The notes under the pieces are model-generated. The model made no database searches and had not been told where the DNA came from. It saw nothing but the letters and a program-made list of their open reading frames with translations. The position numbers and the translations under genes were made by a program. This document shows, piece after piece, positions 34,104 to 41,337 of a DNA stretch of 64,000 nucleotides. Every line of letters starts with the position of its first letter. Within the stretch, counting starts at the first letter, position 1. This DNA comes from Trichocoleus desertorum ATA4-8-CV12 (lineage in GTDB: Bacteria > Cyanobacteriota > Cyanobacteriia > FACHB-46), in contig JAHHIL010000008.1 in the NCBI GenBank assembly GCA_019358975.1, positions 62,001 to 126,000 of the forward strand. Direction: 5' to 3'.

Positions 34104-35342
34104 TTATTCTAATTTAATTTTTAAGCCTTGGTTAGCTATCCACCCCATCAGAAATACAGATGGAATAGCAGAAAAAATACCAAATACAAGTACTCCTTGA
34201 GTTGAGGATACGTCTAGCGATAACAAAAGAATTATCTGAATGCCAATTTTTAGTGGTATATCCATCCACATATTTTCTATCCATCCCCTTGCGCAGCACA
34301 GCCCCCAAATCACACCTCCTACATTTGTCAAAGAACCTAATATCACTGCTAATACCAATTCGCCTTTTAAGTCATAATATTTGCTCCCAATCACCCATAA
34401 TATCTGAGTAGCAAATAACAAAGAAAATGCAGTTAATAAACAAGCAAAAGCTAAGTTACCAACAACAATTCCCCAATAGCGTCGTCTCAATAAATCTACA
34501 TCTTGACAACGAGAAAAAGCAGGATAAACAATTGAGGCCATCACAGAATTAATTAGCGAGAATATGATAGAGAAACGACCTAATGCTCCAATTTCAGCAA
34601 CATTTTGAGTGCTTCCAAAGATACTGATCAAAAGAATAAATATTTGTCCTTGAATAATAGAATAAATAGTATTTGGAAAATATTTTTTTACTATGTTGAA
34701 TATGTATTGCCGATGTACAAGGCTAACTTCTGCTTTGGCGTCTATCTTTCCATGTATAGCTCTTCTTAACAGAAAGGATTTTAAGCATGATGCAACAGTA
34801 GATATAAACGCTGCTACAGCAGCATTTAAGTAAATTAGGTAAGCAGTACCAAGAAGCGTAAGACGAGATATAGCAATGAATAGATCTAGACTTTGAAGGA
34901 GAGTAATATTAGATTGGAAGCGAGGAATAGTTCCTAGAACTGCAATCTCCAAATAGAAATGCAGTTCAATCAAAATTGCCACAACAATAAGGATAGTGTA
35001 GGTAATTGATGCGTGGTTACTTATCAGCATCCAAAACATAATTGGAGTAATAATAATAGTTGCTGCTAGAGCAAACCACTGCCGCAATTGCATAGCGGTA
35101 TTAATCAACTGTCCGAATTGATATTGATCTTGCCAGACTTTGCCACCAATTGCCGATAAACCAATACTTACTCCACTGTCAGCTAAACCGTTTATTGCTC
35201 CTTGCATCGAGTTAGCAATCGTAAAATAGGCATAATCTTCTTTATTAAGTGTTCTTATCAGAATTAATCCACTTACAGTGCTCAGAATTTGAACTAATAT
35301 CTGTATTGATACGAAATGGCTAAGCTTTTTTATCCAATACAT
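34104..35342 (-). CDS. Wzx-like polysaccharide flippase (MOP/MVF superfamily)
   Basis: The 412-residue protein has about twelve hydrophobic helices spread evenly, beginning MYWIKKLSHFVSIQILVQIL, with RTLNKEDYAYFTIANSMQGA close behind. This N-terminal pattern (LxxEDYAxF) is common in Wzx/RfbX-type exporters, which turn lipid-linked oligosaccharides to the periplasmic face. The C-terminal helices end with Lys residues. As the first gene of the polysaccharide operon on the minus strand it should lie just after the operon promoter in 35343-35828. Codon use is strongly AT-biased compared with the flanks. Confidence 0.82.
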   Translation of the reverse strand: MYWIKKLSHFVSIQILVQILSTVSGLILIRTLNKEDYAYFTIANSMQGAINGLADSGVSIGLSAIGGKVWQDQYQFGQLINTAMQLRQWFALAATIIITPIMFWMLISNHASITYTILIVVAILIELHFYLEIAVLGTIPRFQSNITLLQSLDLFIAISRLTLLGTAYLIYLNAAVAAFISTVASCLKSFLLRRAIHGKIDAKAEVSLVHRQYIFNIVKKYFPNTIYSIIQGQIFILLISIFGSTQNVAEIGALGRFSIIFSLINSVMASIVYPAFSRCQDVDLLRRRYWGIVVGNLAFACLLTAFSLLFATQILWVIGSKYYDLKGELVLAVILGSLTNVGGVIWGLCCARGWIENMWMDIPLKIGIQIILLLSLDVSSTQGVLVFGIFSAIPSVFLMGWIANQGLKIKLE

Positions 35343-35828
35343 ACTTTAAGAATATACAAAACTTTTTATCTTTTTTAGATTGCTGACTTTTTAAGTTTAT
35401 TTGATGCTCTTTTGTGTAGGTTCTATAATTTAACTTACTCTCTTGCATAGCATCACCGTCTAAGCTCAGTTTCTGTTTGCTCTTAATAGTCTTCCGATCC
35501 CGCCAGAGACACCCGGAAATTAAGCATTAATTAATCTAAATTCACGCTTTAAAACCTTCTCTCAAAGAATAGTCATAGAAGCGATTTAAGCTAGAGGGAG
35601 ACAGCCCTGTTCAGTTCTCCTTTCGGCCTGGGCTAGCATCTCCCGGCACATCTCCCCATAGCCCCAAATAGAGGCAGCCAAGACTCCGCTCAACATACAG
35701 ACACCAGCCTCCGTAGCATCCCCCAAGCCAATCAACAGAACCCTAATCAATCAGCAATTCTGCCCTGACAAATCTGCGATCGCCCTCCTTATCCTGTGGA
35801 GAGTTACAGATCTCAAAACTCAGCCATC
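35343..35828. other. Divergent promoter region of the polysaccharide operon and the thioredoxin-like gene
   Basis: This stretch of 486 bp has no credible gene. Composition changes sharply inside it: the 5' part (35343-35570) is AT-rich like the operon, and the 3' part is GC-richer like the rest of the genome, with a HIP1 site at 35777. This looks like the edge of the acquired segment. No promoter boxes can be called with confidence. Confidence 0.45.
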
Positions 35829-36248
35829 ATGTTTAGCAAACTCTCTGGGGTAGGAATCGCGATCGCCCTTTCCACCATCACCCTCAACTCACACACCCGC
35901 CCAGCTCAGGCAGTCACCTTAGTAAGTTCATCCTTCAGCCCTACCGCCACACCTCCAGATTCATTAGCCAAGACAACCCTCGCCAGCTACCTCACCCAAG
36001 CCAACATAAAAGTGTATGGTGCCTACAATTGTCCATTTACGCTGATGCAGCGGCAACTGTTTGGTGAAGAGGCATTTAAGCAGGTTCACTACATTGAATG
36101 TCACGCCAACGGCAAAAATGCCCAACCCAACCTCTGTCAATCTTTACAGATCAAACAAACGCCTACCTGGGAAATCAACGGACATTTTTACTCTGGCGTG
36201 CGCTCTTTAGAACAACTAGCCCGGATCTCTAAATATCGCCGTACCTAG
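35829..36248 (+). CDS. Exported thioredoxin-like protein related to the VKOR-associated domain, CxxC degraded
   Basis: From ATG 35829 the product has 139 residues. A signal peptide (GVGIAIALSTITLNSHTRPA-QA) leads to a domain with VYGAYNCPFTLMQRQLFGEE, HYIECHANGKNA, and IKQTPTWEINGHFYSGVRSL. This matches the thioredoxin-like domain often fused to cyanobacterial VKOR (a disulfide-bond-forming membrane enzyme), where the first motif is usually WCPHC. Here it is N-C-P-F-T, so the second active-site Cys is missing, and the cis-Pro loop TPTW is kept. Two other Cys (IECH, NLCQ) remain. It may have lost oxidoreductase activity or act as a one-Cys thiol protein. A GTG at 35796 would add 11 residues. 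Confidence 0.75.
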   Translation: MFSKLSGVGIAIALSTITLNSHTRPAQAVTLVSSSFSPTATPPDSLAKTTLASYLTQANIKVYGAYNCPFTLMQRQLFGEEAFKQVHYIECHANGKNAQPNLCQSLQIKQTPTWEINGHFYSGVRSLEQLARISKYRRT

Positions 36249-36285
36249 CCCCCCTTCCCTGGCAGACAAGGGGTCGGGGGTTAGG
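36244..36285 (+). terminator. GC-rich inverted repeat after the thioredoxin-like gene
   Basis: CCTAGCCCCCC and CGGGGGTTAGG form a long imperfect stem, with CCCCTT/AAGGGG inside. It overlaps the stop codon at 36246-36248 and lies between two convergent genes, so it may end both transcripts. The same CCCCCTTCCC...AAGGGG motif is a common dispersed repeat in cyanobacteria. Confidence 0.5.
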
Positions 36286-36305
36286 TCTCATGGAAACGGG
36301 CTTTA

Positions 36306-37028
36306 CTAGCACTTGGGGTTACTAGCAGTGTTGTCAGATTTAAGCTGGGATTGCTGCTGGCTCGTCGTGGCTCCATAAGGACAAGCCAAGTGTCCCCCAG
36401 CCCGCACCAAAAAGTCGTCAAAGTCGCGGTCTTGAGCATTGGGCTTCACGATCACAGAACCCGTATCGTCCCAAATAATCGTGATCCCTTGGTCAGCCAG
36501 ATTCCCTAACCCTCCTTCAAATCTCACCAATCTGCTGCCATTGGTTTGGTTTTGGAAATTGGTGGAATAAAGCACGCCAGCGGGTCGTCCCTGAAAACTA
36601 GACTCCAAATAGAAGGCATAGCGAGTATTGGCCTGAAACTCAAACTCGGCCAAAGGCTCAGGCACCGTATTTCCTGGAGTTCCTAAAAAGTCATCATTAT
36701 CGTTAGTACCAAGATCAGAGCTGTAATCGGAGGGTTCCATCAACGCTTGAGGATTATCAGAAGATTTCACTTCCGTAAACAGCGGTGTTCTTTCCCCCGT
36801 TTCCAAATTCACTATCCCAAAAACAGACTGGTATGCCCCATTCGATTCAATAAACTCAAACTCTACAATCGTATTGGCATCAAAGCGAATCCCCTCAGCC
36901 CCAAAGATTTCCTGAGCCTGAACTGGAGCCGCCAAACCTCCTAACAGGAAACCACTGGCGATCGCCCCCAGCCACCACGGCAAATTTCTCGCGTTCTTAC
37001 TATCCTTTCGCTTCGCTCGCATCACCAT
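36306..37028 (-). CDS. Secreted protein of unknown function (DUF4114-like)
   Basis: The 240-residue protein (ATG 37028, GAGGAGGAA 6 nt upstream) has a basic N-terminus and a hydrophobic segment (WWLGAIASGFLLGGLAAPVQ) ending in AQA, a signal peptide. The mature part is beta-rich: NTIVEFEFIESNGAYQSVFG, VNLETGERTPLF, FEFQANTRYAFYLESSFQGR, IIWDDTGSVIVKPN and DRDFDDFLVRAGG. The last segments (WDD-x-D/T-G-S... DRDFDDF) resemble DUF4114-type extracellular domains and may bind Ca2+. A C-terminal Cys pair is present. GTG 37043 is a longer alternative. It is in tandem with two more exported proteins. Confidence 0.65.
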   Translation of the reverse strand: MVMRAKRKDSKNARNLPWWLGAIASGFLLGGLAAPVQAQEIFGAEGIRFDANTIVEFEFIESNGAYQSVFGIVNLETGERTPLFTEVKSSDNPQALMEPSDYSSDLGTNDNDDFLGTPGNTVPEPLAEFEFQANTRYAFYLESSFQGRPAGVLYSTNFQNQTNGSRLVRFEGGLGNLADQGITIIWDDTGSVIVKPNAQDRDFDDFLVRAGGHLACPYGATTSQQQSQLKSDNTASNPKC

Positions 37029-37089
37029 AGCGTTCCTCCTCACTTAGACCACTGCTACTAAACCACTGCCCTAACCGACTGCAAAAGCA

Positions 37090-37500
37090 CTACCAGATCT
37101 TTAAGTTAGAAGTCCTTCTCAGTTGTTCCACTTGAGCACTACTTAAACCACTGAGAAATTCTTCCGAAGCCCTAATCGCCTCATTCAAACGTGACAGAGC
37201 TGGATTGACACAATCTCCACCAGGGCCACGAGCAAAACGTCGAGGGACCCGCGTCGCCTCCTGCTCAGTCGTGGTATAAGCATTGCGAGCATTGGTTAAT
37301 TCTTGAGATAGACGAGTTGCCGTTGCCAAGGTGTCAGGACTCAAACCAGGTGTAGGGAACCGAGGAGCAGTATTGTTAAACACATTAGTCCCACTCGTAT
37401 CCGACTGATTATTGATTTGGGCGTGAGCTGAGCCTGCAAAACAACTCCCTCCCACTAAAGCAACGCCAACGATCCAACTAGCCCACCGCTTACTACGCAT
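37090..37500 (-). CDS. Small exported protein, unknown
   Basis: The 136-residue protein begins MRSKRWASWIVGVALVGGSC with a signal peptide ending near SAHAQ. GGAGTAA lies 6 nt before the ATG. The mature part has an Asn/Thr/Ser-rich start, a helical centre (LATATRLSQELTNARNAYTT) and a C-terminal helix with LNEAIRASEEFLSGLSSAQV. The helical part could be a coiled coil. No known domain is seen. It lies between the SLH protein gene and the DUF4114-like gene in the same orientation, and may be part of a surface-protein unit. Confidence 0.6.
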   Translation of the reverse strand: MRSKRWASWIVGVALVGGSCFAGSAHAQINNQSDTSGTNVFNNTAPRFPTPGLSPDTLATATRLSQELTNARNAYTTTEQEATRVPRRFARGPGGDCVNPALSRLNEAIRASEEFLSGLSSAQVEQLRRTSNLKIW

Positions 37501-37594
37501 AAAGTTACTCCTGACTCCATCATCAAATTTTGGGGTTCAAAAGAAGGTAAAAAATGGGTAGCTCCTCATCTTCAGCCTTCTCGGATTTGAGAGA

Positions 37595-39688
37595 CTAAAA
37601 CTTCCAGGAATATCCCACTCCTAATACAAAGCGAGTTCCATCCCCTGCACCCGCAATGTCCCGCAGCGCTGGAGTGATCACCAAGCTTTGGTTTCTAAAG
37701 GGCACAATCGAAAGACCTGCCGCTAAATCTTCCCCTGTCCATTCCACCAAGGCACTGACAGGCCGAGCAACTCTAACAGCCACACTACCGAAGACGTTGA
37801 AATTATCTTCATCCTCAAACACATCGTCTTCAGTCCGGAAACGACCATTGCCGATCCCTCCGGTCAGGGCCACTCGGCTCAGTGGCGTATTCAAGTCTGG
37901 TCGAGTCCGAAAGATTTTGGTTGCGACTCCATAAATCGAGTCTTTGAAGTCATCATTGAACTCGTCGCCAATCGTGATGAAGCCATCCCAGCCTAAAGCC
38001 ACAGCGAAGTCTTCAGAGAAAGCACGGTGAAGTTTCACATTAAATCCACCCGTACCAAAGTCTCTGTTGCCCCCAAAGCTAGCCAGTGTATAGGACAACT
38101 CCACGCCGACATTTCTCCGGGCATCTCCCAAACCAACCCCGAATGCCACTGCCGCATCATCTTTGTTGCTGTAGCGAGTGCGTTCTTGATAGGTAGCACT
38201 GATAAAACCAGTGCCATTGTCGGCACCAAAACCCACGGGATTGGCGATGCTGAGAGCGGGCGATCCTTCAAAAACATTGCCAAAGTTTTCTGCCTCGGTT
38301 TCCAGAGCTTGCAAGCGAGTCTGCAAGTCTTGAATCGTCTCCTCAGAAGGAGCTGCTGCCGTGGTGGGTGTGGTTGGCAATGTCTCTGTAGGCGAGGTCG
38401 TAGGGGTCTGAGCCGTAACAGTGGGGCCAGCAATATACTGAGAGGCGATCGCACTAGCATCCAGAGCCGAGACTTCCCCACTTTGCACCAAAGCTTGGTA
38501 AATAGAAGCTGCTACTTCTGCTCTCGTCGCCAGTTGGCTAGGGTTCAACGACCTCACATTTGGGTAACTCACCACCAATCGATTCTCGGTAGCGATCGCC
38601 AAATCATTGCGTTCGGCGGCTGCTACTTGGGCCGCATCTTGGAAATAAGTTTCCAAAATGTCGGTGCTGTTGGACTCAGAAGCTAGCTGCAAGCCATTAA
38701 CTAAACCAACTAGCACCTGATTGCGGGAGATGCCTTGGTCTGGACGAAACAGATTGTTGCTGGACTCAGAGACAAACCCAGAACGGTACGCTTCATCAAT
38801 AGCGCTAGATGCCCAATAATTAGCCGATACATCTGAGAATCGTACCGAAGTCCGCACGGGTTGCACTTGGAAGGCTTGCCGCACGATCGCCGCAAATTGG
38901 GCTTTGGTCACTGTCACATCAGGCCGAAAGGTGCCATCGGGGAAACCGCGCACCACATCTCTCGCTGCCAATGCTTCAACCACACTTTGCGCCCAGTGGC
39001 CTTGAATATCCGAAAACGAACTGACTTGAGCCAATTGATACTCAGATTTAGGCAGAGCTAAAGGTGCGATCGCAGGTTCGGCCTCACGATTGCTCACGGC
39101 AAATTCAGGCTCTACAGCTTCCGGTGCAGTTGCCAGTCCTGTTGCGGCTGATGCGCTAGGTGTGAGTTGCTTGGGCTGTGCTGCCACAACCTGAGCTTTG
39201 GAGCGATCTGAATCAGAGGCAACCGCAGTGGGTTGAGGGTCGGAGGCTAGCACAGCCTGATCAGTCGTACCCAGTTCGTTAGCAGCGACTTCTGGAGCCA
39301 AGTCATTGCCTGTTACCGTTGACTCCACTAAAACAGGCGACCAATCCCGCTGAAGAGCTGGGAGGGAGGTGGCTGTAAACTCTACTGCTAAAGAACTTTC
39401 TGGAGGCGCGATCGCGGGAGTGCTTGTCAGGTCAGCCGCGCTGGTTGAAACCACGGAACTACCAGGTTCTGGCACCGATGCCACCGGAACAACTACATCC
39501 GCCTTCGCCTCTGACGTTAAGCTACCTGCCACTAGGGTTAATAAAGTGCAGGCCGCTGCCGTGCGGACATAGGTCAGCGTTTCTTTTCTCATCCAATGTT
39601 GCCAAACAGTCCGCCACAACATTCGCTTGTGATCTTGTGTGGTGATGCTATTCGGGCTGTGAAGAAGCCTGCGATCGCTCGGTATCAT
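37595..39688 (-). CDS. SLH-domain outer-membrane protein
   Basis: From ATG 39688 the product has 697 residues. After a cytoplasmic leader and signal-anchor-like stretch (VRTAAACTLLTLVAGSLTSE) comes a low-complexity Ser/Ala/Pro region (about 75-220). Three SLH repeats follow: SFSDIQGHWAQSVVEALAA, RFSDVSANYWASSAIDEAYR and YFQDAAQVAAAERNDLAIAT. A short coiled coil (TIQDLQTRLQALETEAENFG) leads to a beta-rich C-terminus ending FVLGVGYSWKF, with terminal Phe as in outer-membrane barrels. SLH domains bind peptidoglycan-linked polysaccharide, so the protein probably ties the outer membrane to the wall. An ATG at MRKETLT (about residue 33) is a possible start. Confidence 0.82.
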   Translation of the reverse strand: MIPSDRRLLHSPNSITTQDHKRMLWRTVWQHWMRKETLTYVRTAAACTLLTLVAGSLTSEAKADVVVPVASVPEPGSSVVSTSAADLTSTPAIAPPESSLAVEFTATSLPALQRDWSPVLVESTVTGNDLAPEVAANELGTTDQAVLASDPQPTAVASDSDRSKAQVVAAQPKQLTPSASAATGLATAPEAVEPEFAVSNREAEPAIAPLALPKSEYQLAQVSSFSDIQGHWAQSVVEALAARDVVRGFPDGTFRPDVTVTKAQFAAIVRQAFQVQPVRTSVRFSDVSANYWASSAIDEAYRSGFVSESSNNLFRPDQGISRNQVLVGLVNGLQLASESNSTDILETYFQDAAQVAAAERNDLAIATENRLVVSYPNVRSLNPSQLATRAEVAASIYQALVQSGEVSALDASAIASQYIAGPTVTAQTPTTSPTETLPTTPTTAAAPSEETIQDLQTRLQALETEAENFGNVFEGSPALSIANPVGFGADNGTGFISATYQERTRYSNKDDAAVAFGVGLGDARRNVGVELSYTLASFGGNRDFGTGGFNVKLHRAFSEDFAVALGWDGFITIGDEFNDDFKDSIYGVATKIFRTRPDLNTPLSRVALTGGIGNGRFRTEDDVFEDEDNFNVFGSVAVRVARPVSALVEWTGEDLAAGLSIVPFRNQSLVITPALRDIAGAGDGTRFVLGVGYSWKF

Positions 39689-39974
39689 GACTGAACCACT
39701 CCTACTACCCACCAGAAAATCTCTTATCTACCGTGAACATTGCTTAGGCAACATTTACATGTTTTGCCAACTGGCAACCAGCAACCGAATGTCTAATCTC
39801 GCTTACAGGCTGTCAGGTTGAGTATCCGCATAAAACAGGCTCAACTGGCAAAAAAGCTAAAAAACTTCTCCTAATCATGAGCGAGGCAGAATACTATGGC
39901 AAGATTTTTCGGAAATATTAAAGATCCTGGGTGGAGTCGGGAAAATAGCAGCGTTGTACCTTGTCAATCAAGTA

Positions 39975-41132
39975 TTACAGACTGATTTGCCGCCGATAGA
40001 AGGGCCGTTTCACCACCTCTCCCAGATAGAGTTTGCCACGGATCTCTATGTCAAGTTGCTGCCCCACTTTGCTTAGAGTGGTAGGGACATAAGCCAGGGC
40101 GATCGCCTGCTCTAAAGTTGGCGACCAACTGCCACTCGTGACCTCACCCACCATTTGCTCCTCATACAGGACTGGGTAGCCATGCCGCGCAATATTACGT
40201 CCTGCCATCTTCAGCCCCACTAAACGCCGTTGCACGCCTGCTTGCTTCTGTTGCTCTAACACCGATCGCCCGATAAAGTCACCTTTAGTGTCTAGATGTA
40301 CGAGCCAGCCCAGACCTGCTTCTAAAGGTGTGGTTGTTTCGTCAATTTCTTGGCCATACAAGGCCATTGCTGCCTCTAAACGTAGGGTATCCCGACAACC
40401 CAAACCGCAAGGTGTCACCCCAGCCACCAGCAGCGATCGCCACAGTTCTGCACCTGCCTCAGCATCTACCATGACTTCAAAGCCATCTTCTCCGGTGTAG
40501 CCTGTCCGTGCTAAGAAACCGAGTTGACCCAAAACAGGAGCCACCAAATGCCCAAACGGTTTTACTATGCTCAAGTTTGCCTCGACTAAAGGCTGTAAAC
40601 AGGCGATCGCTTGTGGCCCCTGCACTGCAATCAGGGCTTTGTCGGTTGAAATATCTTGAAAGTCAATCTGGTTTAGCCCAAGATGCTCGGTCAACCAAGT
40701 TTTGTCTTTTAGCGTCGTGCCCGCGTTGACAATTAGCACCACCGTGGGTTGTCCTGCCGCATCTTCTCCCTGGTAATACACAATCAAATCATCCACAATG
40801 CCCGCTTCCGGTGTGAGCAAAACGGTGTATTGAGCGGCCCCAGGTTGAAGACGGCTTAAATCTGAAGGCACTAAACGCTGGAGCTGCTCGATCACCTGCT
40901 GGCCCTTTAGCACAAACTTGCCCATGTGAGAAATGTCAAACATGCCTGCTTGCTGCCGCACCGCTTGGTGTTCTTGAGCAATGCCGACGTACTGCACAGG
41001 CATTTCCCAGCCAGAAAATGCAGTCATGCGAGCTTTCAGAGCGACTGCATGCTCAAACAGGGGAGTTCGGGCAAGGGGCAGGGGAGTTGCAGCATTGTTT
41101 GCATCACTTTTTGCATCGCTTAATGAGGCCAC
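39975..41132 (-). CDS. gcvT: Glycine cleavage system aminomethyltransferase (T protein)
   Basis: The 385-residue enzyme transfers the methylene group from lipoyl-H protein to tetrahydrofolate, releasing ammonia. It shows the family's N-terminal TPLFEHAVALKARMTAFSGW, EMPVQYVGIAQEHQAVR, GMFDISHMGKF, and TGYTGEDGFEVMVDAEAG (folate-binding region, about 210-230), with CRDTLRLEAAMALYG. The start is GTG 41132; no closer ATG is suitable. It supports photorespiratory glycine use, though gcvH and gcvP are not nearby. It is divergent from the beta-helix/OmpA gene. Confidence 0.95.
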   Translation of the reverse strand: MASLSDAKSDANNAATPLPLARTPLFEHAVALKARMTAFSGWEMPVQYVGIAQEHQAVRQQAGMFDISHMGKFVLKGQQVIEQLQRLVPSDLSRLQPGAAQYTVLLTPEAGIVDDLIVYYQGEDAAGQPTVVLIVNAGTTLKDKTWLTEHLGLNQIDFQDISTDKALIAVQGPQAIACLQPLVEANLSIVKPFGHLVAPVLGQLGFLARTGYTGEDGFEVMVDAEAGAELWRSLLVAGVTPCGLGCRDTLRLEAAMALYGQEIDETTTPLEAGLGWLVHLDTKGDFIGRSVLEQQKQAGVQRRLVGLKMAGRNIARHGYPVLYEEQMVGEVTSGSWSPTLEQAIALAYVPTTLSKVGQQLDIEIRGKLYLGEVVKRPFYRRQISL

Positions 41133-41225
41133 AGCTTTATAGTTCCGTTTGTTTGAGTGAAACTGTTTTGATCCTACGGGAAACTACTACCCGTTGCGTT
41201 ACCCGTTGAGGTGCCTGTTTTAGAT

Positions 41226-41265
41226 AAGCTCCTGAGAATCAAGGTAAGCTCTTGAGAATCAAGGT
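41226..41265 (+). repeat. 20-bp tandem repeat in the gcvT/OmpA-like intergenic region
   Basis: AAGCTCCTGAGAATCAAGGT is followed directly by AAGCTCTTGAGAATCAAGGT, with 19 of 20 bases identical, and then a shorter degenerate third copy (AAACTCTGAATCA). It lies between the divergent gcvT and OmpA-like genes and may be a recent slippage product or an operator array. Confidence 0.8.
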
Positions 41266-41337
41266 AAACTCTGAATCACTCTGTTGCTCGTTACCTTTGC
41301 TCGTCGCCTGCCAATCGTCACTTTCCATCGCTTGACT

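Noticed and set aside
38027-38686. 219-codon plus-strand frame
   Set aside because: It is antisense to the SLH protein gene, whose domains and signal sequence are clear; codon use follows the shadow frame.
41133-41283. Glycine riboswitch before gcvT
   Set aside because: The characteristic paired glycine aptamer elements are not seen; only a 20-bp tandem repeat is present.
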